Positions 11,906-22,492 of a stretch of 64,000 nt of DNA are shown here, piece by piece. A model generated the notes under the pieces. That model saw nothing but the letters and a program-made list of their open reading frames with translations, was not told the DNA's origin and did no database searches. Position 1 is the stretch's first letter. Every line of letters begins with the position of its first letter. The translations under genes were made by a program, and so were the position numbers. The stretch is from Cannabis sativa (lineage: Eukaryota; Streptophyta; Magnoliopsida; Rosales; Cannabaceae). The DNA lies in contig NC_083604.1 of NCBI RefSeq assembly GCF_029168945.1, positions 6,006,812 to 6,070,811 on the forward strand. The letters run 5' to 3'.

Positions 11906-12277
11906 CCCCATACGCTCCCGGAAGCCCAAGTAATACTAAGGCATCTCCGCGAGGTGTCAGGCTTCCCCTGAGCAATCAAGTCGCATTTAATGCCGCATGG
12001 GAGGAAACGTGTTGGAACTGCTAACACGCAATAAAGTCTGACGACACAACCCCCAATCTGCAGCTACAAAGTAATGATCATTTAAGTAGATCGACGCCTA
12101 CACTGTGAAGAGTCACATCAGTCAAAAGACAATAAGGACATTCCACATAAAAGCCCTACAACACCTAGGGATTTGACTATGCATTACTCATGGTATATTC
12201 ATTGGGAATGCCCAACTTTATGGATACTTACAGATACACTTGTACAATAGTTCTGGGGATCACCCCACCAAAAACAC

Positions 12278-12285
12278 TATAAATA
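12278..12285 (+). promoter_or_regulatory. TATA box of element A 5' LTR
   Basis: TATAAATA in a GC-richer context, also present in the 3' LTR at 59327-59334. In the sister copy D it is weakened to CAATAAATA near 61518. It marks the U3/R region of the LTR promoter. Confidence 0.6.
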
Positions 12286-12549
12286 CCCCCTCGAAGCTCA
12301 TTAAATGGGGTCGAGAATCTTGGGTTGCATAAGAGCAAGAAGAGTAAATACTCACCAAGAACATTCTCTGTATTTATAAGAGTGAAATACTCACCAAATA
12401 CATTCTCTGTATTAAAGACATCCATAAATAATATAGACTCGTGGACTAAGGCTCATTAACGCCCGAACCACGTAAAAATCCTTCTCTAATTTTCTCACAG
12501 CTCTATAATCTTATAATATTTTATTGGTTGCCGAAAACCTCGGTCAACA

Positions 12550-12571
12550 TTTTGGTGCTTTCATTGAGAGC
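12550..12571 (+). promoter_or_regulatory. Putative primer-binding site of element A
   Basis: TTTTGGTGCTTTCATTGAGA directly follows the LTR end; the TGG start fits pairing with the CCA end of a tRNA. The same sequence follows the LTR of D at 61751. I cannot assign the tRNA with confidence. Confidence 0.55.
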
Positions 12572-12611
12572 TGAAGAAAGCTTCTGCAAACAAACACTTC
12601 ACTTTACAAAA

Positions 12612-14675
12612 ATGGTGGAGACTAGAAGTACTCGTCAACCTCGCCCACTAGAGGATGCTCAAGATCCAAATGAGGAGGATGTAGCCTCAAGAGCAGCTGA
12701 GGGTTCTGAGGGAGAAGAAGGAATTCCTGATGACGAATACGATGGAAATCTCGATGAGTATGCCTACGACGAAGGTAGCTACTCAGAGTTGGTGCTTTTA
12801 AGGCAAAAAGCTATCGATCACGAAGCCGAGATCGAAGCCCAAAAAGCACAAAACTAAAAAATGCAAGAAGTGATGTTGGCCATGCAAAAAGCCATGGAGA
12901 CGGCTGGTATTCACGTCCATCCCAAAGCAATGACTGCTGGACTCGGCAAGGAACCAGAGGAATCCTCGCCTAGCACCCAACAGCAAAAGTCTAGGGAGCC
13001 TAGCCCCATAAGGTATCCCGCTGAAGGGAACCAAAAGAAAAACCCTACCTCTACCCCTGGGCGGAAGAAAAAGGCGCAGGACTCGCGAAAGGTCTGCTCA
13101 GATTTCCCTAAAGGGAAAGGTCCGCAGAGGGGCAAGCTCCAAAAAGGGAGTCTTGGCCCTCAGGATCGAGAGGACCGAAAAAGCATTTCCGTGCACTAGG
13201 AGCCCGGAGGTAGAGGAAGAAGAGGACAGAGATGTCCTCCTGTTGATTTGAGAAATCAAATCAATGGGAATCAAGGTGACCTCCGAGATCACCTTGACCA
13301 AAAAAGATACGGGCCCGCGGTCTCCACGGGTACGTTAAATGAAGGAATCATGGCGGAACTCGCCATACTCTGAAAAGATATCGCCCGAGTCTCCCGGAGA
13401 CAAAAAGGGGAAGACCCTGACTCAGAATGTGAGGACCGGGAGCCATGTGCTAAGCACATCCTGGAGGCCGAGCTCCCCAAGAACTTTAAGATGCCCGAAA
13501 TGGCAGCTTATACCGGGAACTCCGATCCAAGCGACCACTTGTCACGGTTTAACCGTGCCATGACGGTCATGAGAGTCAGCAATGACGCAAAATGTCCGTG
13601 CTTCCCGCTTACTCTAAGTGGGTCCGCAGAGGAATGGTTCAAGAAGTTGGAACCAGGATCCGTAGGCTATTGGAACAAGTTACAGACCAACTTCCGGAGA
13701 CAGTTTGTCGCTGCAAGAAAGGTCAACCTAGAGGTCAGTGCCTTGACTAACATCAAGCAACTGCCCACCGAGACCTTGAAAAAGTATATAAAGAGGTTCC
13801 GAGAGGAAGCCTCAAAGACCAAGAAAGTTGATGACGGACAACAACTTGCCCTTCTCCAGGCAGGCATTCGTACAGGGACTCCCTTCTGGAACGAACTACA
13901 ACAAGAGGGGGCTGCTAGCCTTCAGGACTTCCAGAAGAGAGTCCAAAAATATATCAACCTTGAAGAGGCCCAAATAGTGACCTATGGAGGATACTATCCC
14001 ACCGGGATAGCAGGGTACATGCCCGGAGCACCGCCCTCGGGTACTGTCCCGACCGCGGCTCCGCCGATGAGTGGCATACAGTTCTCTGCCACTCCCGGAT
14101 ATAGTCAGGGCCAGGCCTTGGCACCCGCATCATCCCATTTTGGAAATCCCTTAGGGATAAATGGGCAAGCTCCCTCGCACTCCGCTCCAACCACTAGCCT
14201 GGCAGGCCCTTCCCAGGGCTCGAGGAGTAAAAGATCCTCCAAAGGCAGCACCCGGACGGGAGAGAAGCGTCAGAAAAGGGGGTACACTCCCCAGTACACG
14301 CAGTACACGGAGCTGACAGACTCCCAAGAGCGTGTGTACTTTGCTACTAGGCAAAATACGCACTATCGGAGACGACATCCTTTGTACAAAGATAGCTCCC
14401 GGATGGATCCAAGCAAAAGATGCGAGTACCACAACGACATTGGTCATAGCACCAATGAATGCAAGAATCTCAAAGAGGAGATTGAAAACCTGACCCGATT
14501 GGGCCACCTCTATGAGTGGATCAAGAATCGGCTGCCTCACCTCAATCCGGGCCAGGCGATAGGGGTTGTGCCCCAGGGAACACCGGGGGTGCAGCAGGAG
14601 TATTGGCTCCAGTTGCTCCCGCGGGCGACGCCCAGCACGTCCTTGTTCTGCCGCCCAGACCAAATGGGAGGGTAG
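12612..14675 (+). pseudogene. Element A gag (capsid precursor), broken
   Basis: Gag forms the virus-like particle. It starts MVETRSTRQPRPL with an acidic N-terminal region, continues in one frame to 14675, and has the Retrotrans_gag core (WFKKLEPGSVGYWNKLQ near 13632-13680) and a zinc-knuckle-like motif CEYHNDIGHSTNEC (14431-14472). Three in-frame stops interrupt it: TAA 12855-12857, TAG 13197-13199 and TGA 13371-13373. Copy D reads CTA, CAG and CGA at those places, so the last two are plain C-to-T changes. A 1-nt loss near 14588, relative to D, shifts the frame before the junction with protease. In D the gag and protease frames are continuous, so A originally had a single gag-pol ORF. Confidence 0.9.
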
Positions 14676-17600
14676 CCATGATCTCCGGAGGACCCCATAT
14701 TGGAGGAACCACCCGCAAAGAACTAAAGCGGTATGCTGGGGCCGTAAAGCACAATGAGGTTTGGGAGGTTACTCAACTCCCAGCTCAAAGGCCCCGGCTG
14801 ATGGATCAACCCATCACATTCATGGAAGAAGACGCCAAGACGGTGCGCTTCCCTCATCATGATCCGCTGGTCATCGAGACCCCCATCGCTAATAAGGTGG
14901 TGGCCAGAGTCTTGATTGACAACGGAAGCTCCGTGAATCTACTTTTCAAGGAGGCCTTCACTGCAATAGGCCTGACGGACCGAGACCTCTCACCCAGTGG
15001 TTCCCAACTCACAGGGTTTAATGGAACGACGCTTATCCCAATTGAAAAAGTGACACTTCCAGTCACCTTGTGCCCGGACACCCCCCAGAGCACATTCAAG
15101 TATTGTACCTTTGTGGTGGTGGACTTCTCGACCGCTTACAACGCGATCCTCGGCCGACCGACCCTGGTAGACTTTGGCGCAGTCACATCCATTCGGCACC
15201 TGTGCTTAAAGTTCCCTACCCAGGAAGCTGGAATAGGGACGGTGAGAGGAAATCAGGGGGAGGCAAGGCAATGTTACAATGTTGCAACCCACCTGCCCGT
15301 ACTGATGGTCCGAGAAACCATTGAGCCAGAAATGGCTGAAGAAGATGTGTTGGATCCCCGAGTGGGGTCCGAAAAAATTGTGGAACCAATGGAGGATGTC
15401 GAGGAAATATCAGTGTGCGACTTCGACTCCACCAAAGTACTCCGGCTGGGAAAGAGCCTAGATCCGGAGGAAAAAGAAAAAATAATAAAAACACTGAAGG
15501 GTGCCATCGACATTTTTGCATGGCACCAAGAGGACATGACTGGCATAAGTCCCCACGTCATCACCCACTTCCTCAACGTCAACCCGGACATTCCACCAGT
15601 CCAACAAAAGCGACGCCCTCTCGACTCGGTGAAAGCCGAGGCCCTAGAGAAAGAGGTGGATAAGCTTCTGACTAACAGCATGATCCGCGACGTATACTAT
15701 CCAGAATGGCTAGCCAATCCGGTCCTGGTGCCCAAGCCGAATAGAACTTGGCGAGTTTGTATAGATTTCACTGTTCTAAACATAGCTTGTCCAAAAGACT
15801 GCTTCCCGCTCCCCAGGATCGACCAGATGGTAGACGCCACTTCCGGATTCAAATTACTATCTTTCATGGACGCCTACGCCAGGTATAACCAAATAATGAT
15901 GCACACGGCGGACCAAGAGTGCACTAGCTTCAGGACCGATAAGGGGGTATACTGCTACCTAGTCATGCCTTTCGGACTGAAGAACGCTGGAGCAACCTAC
16001 CAAAGAATGGTCAACCGGATGTTCAAAGGCCTCTTGGGGCGAAACATGGAGGTATACGTGGACGATATGCTCGTCAAGTCCAAAGCATGAAATAGCCATG
16101 CAGACGACTTAGAGGAGTGTTTTGAGGTAGTCCGGAGATACGGCATGAAGCTCAACCCAAAGAAATGCACCTTTGGGGTCAAGTCAGGGAAGTTCCTAGG
16201 CTTCATCGTCAGCCAGAGGGGGATCGAGGCAAACCCGGAAAGAATCCAAGCTCTCCTGAGCATGCCATCCCCCAAAAAGCATAAAGATGTGCAGAGCCTA
16301 ACCGGAAAGGTTGCTGCCCTGAGCCGTTTCATCTCCCGGTCTACAGACAAGTGGATCCCCTTCTTTAACATACTGAAGAAGTGTCAAAAGTTTGAGTGGT
16401 CGGACGAGTGCGAGGAGGCATTCAAAAAACTGAAAGAGCATATGGCCAAGCCTCCTATCCTATCAAAACCTGTTCTCGGAGCACACGGTCAGCGCTGCCC
16501 TAGTCCGGGAAGAAAAGAAAACCCAACATCTCGTGTACTATGTTAGCAAGCGCATGATAGGAGCGGAAACAAGGTACCCCATCATCGAGAAACTAGTTTT
16601 CTGCCTCCTGATGGCCTCAAGAAAATTAAGGTCATATATCCAAGCACATCCGATCAAGGTACTGACCAACCACCCGCTCCGGCAAGTCCTCCAAAAACCA
16701 GAAGCATCTGGAAGGCTCCTCAAGTGGGCAATGGAGTTAAGTCAGTTTGACTTACACTACGTTCCCCGAATCTCCATAAAAGGCCAAGCCTTGGCCGACT
16801 TCATTACCGAATGCAATGAAGCCGAGGCAACCGCAAATGCGCCAACACCATCGGTCCCCACATGGAGAGTATTTGTGGACGGAGCCTCCAATAAAAATGG
16901 ATCCGGAGCAGGGGTGGCAATGATATCCTCGACCGGACTACGACTCCAGGCAGCCCTACGGTTCGACTTCTCAGCTTCAAACAACGAGGCCGAATACGAG
17001 GCCTTGATAGCAGGGCTGAGGTTAGCAAAAGCCGTAGGGGCCAAAAGAGTGGAAGTCTACAGTGACTCCCAGCTGGTCGTAAATCAGATATCGGGAGAAT
17101 ACCAAACACGTGGCGAGCGAATGGCCGCGTATGTAACAATAGTCCGGGAGCTGCTCCACGAGTTCACGGACTACAAGGTAGAAAGAATCCCCCGAGAAAA
17201 GAACGATCACGTGGACTGTCTGGCTAAGTTAGCTTCAGATAGTGAAATCGAAGGACTAGGGGTAGTACCAGTGGAACGCTTGGTAGAGCCAAGCATCAAA
17301 GTAAAAGAGGCCATAACAACGGTTGGGCAAGAACCTAGCTGGATGGTCCCCATCATAGAATACATAACAAAACGTGAGTTGCCCCAAGAAAGGGCACTGT
17401 CTCGAAAGATTCAGTATCAGGCTCATCGTTATGTAATGATGGATCAAATTCTCTACCGAAGAGGACTCAGCATTCCTTATTTAAGGTGTGTATCGGACCC
17501 TGAAGCTAGACAAATCATGCTAGAGGTCCACGAAGGGTTCTGTGGAGATCATACAGGAGGACCCAGTCTCTCAAAGAAAAATGTAGACAGGGATACTTCT

Positions 17601-17904
17601 GGCCAACAATGAAAAAAGATTGTATAGACTACGTCCAAAAGTGTGATTCGTGCCAAAGGTTCGCGAACATACCGAGAGCTCCTCCCAATGAAATTACCCT
17701 GATGACTAGTCCCTGGCCCTTCGCGGTTTGGGGAATAGATCTTATTGGGTCCCTGCCAACAGGAAAGGGAGGAGTAAAGTATGCAATAGTAGCAGTAGAC
17801 TATTTCACCAAATGGATGGAGGCTGAGCCTATGAAGACTATAACTGCTTAAAAAGCACTAGACTTTGTTATCAAAAACATAGTGTGTCGATATGGCCTGC
17901 CTCA
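14590..17904 (+). pseudogene. Element A pol, first part: protease, RT, two RNase H domains, integrase N-terminus
   Basis: Domains in order: aspartic protease (LIDNGSSVNLLF, about 14914-14950), reverse transcriptase (YPEWLANPVLVPKP near 15701; catalytic YVDDMLVKS at 16054-16080), gypsy RNase H, a second archaeal-type RNase H (FVDGASNKNGSGAG near 16873), and integrase zinc finger (CDSCQRF near 17645) with the first catalytic Asp (WGIDLIGSLP near 17732). Breaks: TGA at 16088-16090, a small deletion near 16475 in the gypsy RNase H, a 1-nt shift near 17578, and TAA at 17849-17851. Element B then cuts the integrase core at 17904 between the first and second catalytic Asp. RT shows Ala-Arg (DAYARYNQ) where B has the usual Ser-Gly. 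Confidence 0.92.
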
Positions 17905-18775
17905 TGTTGTCGAGTGAATTTCGCAACACCAAAATATATTATTTAATTAATATAAAAGAGAATTTTTAGAGAAACGACAAGTGCGAGTATTCGACCTAGA
18001 ATGGCGAGTACTCGACTGGGAATGCGAGAACAATCAACGAAGCTGGAAAATATCAATAAGACAAAGAATTATAGTGGTTCAGTCAGATTGTGATCTGCTT
18101 AGTCCACTATAGCAAATGATTCGTAGTTGCCATTTCATGGTGGATCACCCCTTTATATACAAAGCAGGCGTCCAATCGGTTACATAAGGATCACATTCAT
18201 TGTTAATCCATTATTTACATATTGAATTGCAATAATTAAACCCAAACAACGTTAACATTAATAAATGGGTGACAGTTACTGAGTCCATCAACGTATGCGT
18301 CTTCCGCATCTACGAGTTGACTGTTCATGTTCCGTTGTTGAGCTCGCAGGGTTATCATTACGTTTGGACTGTCTGAGTCCTTAAGCAATCGCCTCTTGTA
18401 GACATCGCATATCGAGCTGATAGAACCTAGACACGAGAGTCTATATCAGTTTATCAAGGCTATTGGGTCGTTGGGACCAAATCGCACCATAGAGGGTTGA
18501 TCTCTATGCTTTCACAAAAGTATAGAGAGGATACTCGCATATGTCCCGACACATGCGAGTTGGATCCATTCTCTCATCCTGCATAACGCGAATTACAGTT
18601 ACGCGATCCGACTTTGGTCGTACTCGCAAGATCTCGTTGGCTTTATCCTGGCGAGGTTCAAACTTCGAGGAGTCTCTCATGGACAATTCAGCTTTCATTG
18701 GAAATCTGAATATACGTGTCCTTTAAATAGGAGTCTTATCTCGAGTTTCTAGGTGAGAGAAATCTCACCATAACA
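17905..18775 (-). repeat. 3' LTR of element B
   Basis: 871 bp, same length as its partner at 28547-29417. On the minus strand a G-run (CTAGGGGCATG) immediately precedes it (18776-18786) as polypurine-like tract. Confidence 0.93.
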
Positions 18776-19054
18776 CATGCCCCTAGTTTCGCGATGTGAC
18801 AAATGCGGTCACAGAGGGAAACTATTACTCGAGAGACAGGTGAAAGGTTGTCACGAGGAGGTGACCTTTTGGTTGTCCCGTCGAGGGTTTCGAAAAATGA
18901 CGGCTGTAATTATTACTTTTTATTGCATTTATGGTGCCACGTCACAAAACTCCTCGATTTTTGTGTAGGCGTGGCCATCGTTGGCCGTTAGAATTGGCGA
19001 CCTTAGACATTCTGGTTGCCACGTGTCGTTATCCCAATTAATAAGGGATATGGG
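18776..19054. other. B internal: upstream region of the antisense gene
   Basis: Between the B 3' LTR and the TATA box of the + strand gene. Short overlapping ORFs (18777-18968, 18803-18991) have no recognisable content. By position it holds promoter sequence for the antisense gene and the end of the B genome on the other strand. Confidence 0.5.
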
Positions 19055-19062
19055 TATTTAAA
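19055..19062 (+). promoter_or_regulatory. TATA-like box of the element B antisense gene
   Basis: TATTTAAA followed about 30-60 bp later by a pyrimidine-rich leader (CTTCCTCCTTCCCTCC). The leader ends at an apparent donor AAAG|GTTAG (intron from 19239). The counterpart gene in A also has a TATA box and leader intron, which supports this reading. Confidence 0.5.
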
Positions 19063-19623
19063 CCCTTTGATACGAATCAAAACTTCCATTTTTCCCTCTT
19101 GTTCTTAACTTCCTCCTTCCCTCCATTACAGAGACTTCAAAACCCACTTTCATTTTTTGCCCAGATTTCTACCACTCTTTCTACAATATTCTCAATCTCA
19201 GAAGTGATTGAGAGCAATCGCAGAAATCAAAACTAAAGGTTAGTTTTCAAGTCATTGCATTTTCGTTTTCTGTTTGGAGAAAAAATGCTTTACTTTCTGG
19301 GTTTTGGTATTTTTGAGGCTTTTTTAGGAATGTATGCTTGTATGGGGTATGTTTATGAGGCTATGTGTTTTAGGTAATAAACCTGGGTAAATTCATAGAA
19401 TATGACCTGTAAACTGACATAATCGCACACGATATATCGGCACTGTTTCACGTCTTGAACACTCGCGGGTATTCAGATGAACAACTCGAATATTCGCTGG
19501 TATTCAGATGAACAATTCGAATACTCGCGAATTGCCAAGATTTACCTTCTTTTGACTGATAGCTAGATCTTTTAGGATTTTTATATGTCGTGGGCTGAGT
19601 TGTGAGGGTATCAATCGCCGTTC

Positions 19624-19708
19624 CAAATGGTGGGTGTATCTCAGTATTCTAATGGTCATATATGCGATTATATGCCCCTTGAGATACTGAGGTACACCCA
19701 GCCATTTG
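19624..19708. repeat. Imperfect hairpin 1 in the B antisense-gene leader intron
   Basis: Arms starting CAAATGG and ending CCATTTG pair over about 24 bp (TGGGTGTAtCTCAGTAT against ATACTGAGGTACACCCA), with a loop that includes TATGCCCC. Confidence 0.7.
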
Positions 19709-19760
19709 CAATATGCGATGATACTCAAATGATCGTACTCTTTGGCTGATAGGTAGTCTC

Positions 19761-19848
19761 GGAACGGTGGGGGTATCCCAGTAACTTCAGGGTTATGCTC
19801 GAAAACGCATGCCCCTTGAGTCACTGGGATACACCCAGCTGTTTCTGG
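19761..19848. repeat. Imperfect hairpin 2, related to hairpin 1
   Basis: Arms GGTATCCCAGTAACT and AGTCACTGGGATACACCC pair in the same layout as hairpin 1, again with CATGCCCCTTGAG on the right arm. The two hairpins look like diverged duplicates. Confidence 0.7.
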
Positions 19849-20046
19849 AGGTATACCGCTTGGCCCAGGATGCGTGAATTACTCGCCCAAGAAAGTATTA
19901 TCTCTTCTCGCATATTGAGGGGGTGGTCAGTATTCGCAAGGATGCTGACCATTCTATCGAGTGCGACTTTATAGTTTAATGCGGGTGAGATCACTTACTT
20001 TGCTTTTCACACATCCATCACGCTGAAAAGATCTTCTATCTTTCAG

Positions 20047-22116
20047 ATGAGCGATTTGTCGGATAGCCAACAGCTCGGCTCCGGAGGCCGTGCATTCGAC
20101 GGTGAAGTTAACAAGGAGGAGGACAGCTTTCTCCCCACCTCGCTTTTCGAAGAGGAGGCCACTCTAATAGAGCTAGGCCCGATGTCTTCTGTGGACATCG
20201 AAAAGATATGGTGCAGGAACTCGCAGAACCTGGGACCATCGACATTCGAGACAGCGAGTCCACGGTGTCAGCCCGCGACTACCTTATCCACTCGAGGCAT
20301 GCTCTTGACATCGAGGTCGAGGAGATGGACGATGAATGGACGACTCCAGTTCGCGAGTCAGGTGAGGACGAAGAGGAGGCGGAAGGGAGTGGGACAGATT
20401 CAGTTGACGATTCCCAGCTGAATGAGCCCTTCGCGTGTGAGGATTTAATTTCGAGGGTTTCCAAATCAGACTACTTCACCACCTTTGTGAGGTTAAATTT
20501 GCTGCGACTCGCGTTTCCACGACCTAAGCCATCTCAGAGAGCGCATCTTCCGTTTACTAACCCTGCGATCATTCCCACAGAGGATGTGGTAGTCTCAATA
20601 CCCATCCTTTGGTGTGGGGTATCGGTCCCCTTTCATCCCTTTATCGCAGCTATTCTCAGGAGATATGATGTATCGCCTTTTCAGCTAACTCCAAACAGCT
20701 ACCGCACTGCCCTAGCCTTCTATGCGATGTACATGGAGTATGTCCATAGGGCCCCCTCAGTAGAAGAGTTCAGCTATTTCTACGACATAAATAGTGTAGG
20801 TCTTCATAATGGCTTCTACTGCTTTAGCAAGTGGGCGACTTCTGAGATCAACGGAGTTGAAGGAATGGTGTCGAACATGGGGGATTGGAAATCGAAGTGG
20901 TTTTATGTCTTTAAAGTCCCTGGGATTAGAACTGACTTTAATCGCAGACCTAGTATGTCACGTATTTTTTAACTTAGACATTTTCTGAATTACTTTTGAG
21001 ATCTTTTGCTTACTCGCTCTTTGTTGTTCTCGCAGATAGACCAGTTCGACCGGCACTTGACGCGACTAGCAGAGAGACAGCTGAAATCCTCGGGAGCCTT
21101 CCGGTACAAGATCGCGACTGGCGATTACTGTGTACAACTGCGAAGTTGCGAGAACATCAGCTGATTCCTGAGAACGCAAGTCTTCAAAGGGAGCCAGTAT
21201 ACAAAGAACCATCTGAGAGGCAGCAAGAGCGAATAGACAAACGCCTTTCTAAGCAAACTCCTCGACCAATCTCAGGTAATTTATCTCTTGTTATAAACTA
21301 ATAGGTAGAGTTTGACTTATACTTATCTTTCATTTATCTTCGCAGATATGACTTTTTTGAAGTCCGCACCTGTCCTGAAGATCAAGCCGAAGGGTGGAGC
21401 AACGCCGACTTCGCCCATTGTCGCCCAAAAGAGGAAGAGCGATGCGATGGCTACCCTTGCCACAGACTCTTCCAAGAAGTTGGCCAAGACCGCACAGGAC
21501 AAGGGGAAGAAAGTCGTAATCGATCCACCTGTTCGAGCTCGCGACTTCCTAGCCATGCAAGAGAAGTTCCTGGCCGAGATCCCTTATGAGGATCTTGTTA
21601 CGCGCTCTGCTGAGCTGGCCGCGCAGTCGATGACTTTGTTCATAAAAGCTGCTGCTACTCCTTCGAAGGAAGCCGACTCGCTGAAGAGGCAGAATGCCCA
21701 GTTTCAGGAGAACATAAAAAGGCTGAAGCAAGAAGTGGCTAGGAAGGAGAATGAGCTCGAAGAAATCAGCAAGGCTAAGGAGCAGGCGGAGCTCGAGGTC
21801 AAGAAATCGCAGGCGACGATCGAGGAGATGACCCGCGAGTTGGACACTGAGAGAGAATTGGAAGAAGCAGTATGATCAGGCAGTGTCTGATTATATTTAT
21901 ACCACTCTTTCCAAAGTTCCAGACTTCGACTTCTCTCTTCTTGGGGCAGAAGCTGCTGAGATGGCCGAGGCTTTTCGTGCCATGTCGCCTATTCAGACCC
22001 AAGGTGGGGGAGGGAACCTTCCTGATGAGGTCGAGGGTGCAGAAGCTGAAGAAGTCGAGAACGAGGTCATCAGCAAAGTCGCGGATGAGACTGCTCCTAC
22101 TGCTCCAGATGTTTAA
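20047..22116 (+). pseudogene. Element B antisense gene: Transposase_28-like domain plus coiled coil
   Basis: This gene lies opposite to B gag-pol. Predicted exons are 20047-20952, 21036-21275 and 21346-22116, with consistent GT-AG sites (A|GTATGT / TCGCAG; CAG|GTAATT / TCGCAG) and matching phases. The first exon has an acidic N-terminus (MSDLSDSQQLG), a 1-nt frameshift near 20205, and a conserved block with FPRPKPSQRAHLPF, VPFHPFIAAILRRYDV, QLTPNSYRTALAF and NGFYCFSKW. This resembles the plant 'putative gypsy-type transposon' (Transposase_28) family. The last exon has a Lys-rich segment and a heptad-like coiled coil (about 21660-21850), then a 1-nt shift near 21860 into the frame ending at 22116. 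Its function is unknown. The two shifts suggest it is inactive here unless they are sequencing errors. Confidence 0.7.
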
Positions 22117-22492
22117 TTATGTTTTTTAATTTTACTTCTCTTTTTTATATATGAGGTACAGGGGTACTCGCGCTTTTGTACTTGGACAAATTTCTTTTTA
22201 TTTTGGACAAATTTATATCCTTGCGGGGATAACTATCCTTTAACATTTTCGCAGTACAAGGGTACTCGCGTTTTATATATATATATTTGCGACTTCAATT
22301 ACAGCTTGGTGTAATAAGTAGGAATATTTACAAAGCTGATAAAATTTTTGAAAATTTAACAAGTAATTTCATTCATATAATCAATAGTACATTCGGGCAT
22401 ATATACCCCCCTATACTTAGGATTTTTTTTCTTTTGAATGAAAAATATCTAAGTATAAGTACAAGAGTGAACATAATCGAATAATACGAGTA
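22117..22492. other. B internal: region between the convergent ends of the antisense gene and pol
   Basis: AT-rich, with two copies of GTACAxGGGTACTCGCG (about 22155 and 22254) and a TA run. It probably holds the polyadenylation region of the + strand gene. No gene is seen. Confidence 0.5.

Larger units (their letters stand above)
8102..12549 (+). repeat. 5' LTR of element A, split by element F
   Basis: The LTR is 8102-8238 plus 11906-12549, about 780 bp, and pairs with 58822-59598. Ends are TGTTG...CAACA. Compared with the 3' LTR it differs at roughly 25-30 positions by eye. The 3' LTR also lacks 11 bp (GACCAACCGGA, after CAATATACGTG). A TATA box (TATAAATA) lies at 12278-12285. Confidence 0.9.
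19239..20046 (+). other. Predicted 5'-leader intron of the B antisense gene
   Basis: Donor AAAG|GTTAGT at 19238/19239 and acceptor CTATCTTTCAG|ATG at 20046/20047, so the start codon is the first codon of the next exon. The intron contains a two-copy ~31-bp tandem repeat (ATTCAGATGAACAA..., about 19470-19530) and two long hairpins. Confidence 0.55.

Noticed and set aside
14151..17210. Several minus-strand ORFs of 60-170 codons opposite A gag-pol
   Set aside because: They mirror the coding strand, have no splice, promoter or domain signals, and their composition is that of an antisense reading of gag-pol.
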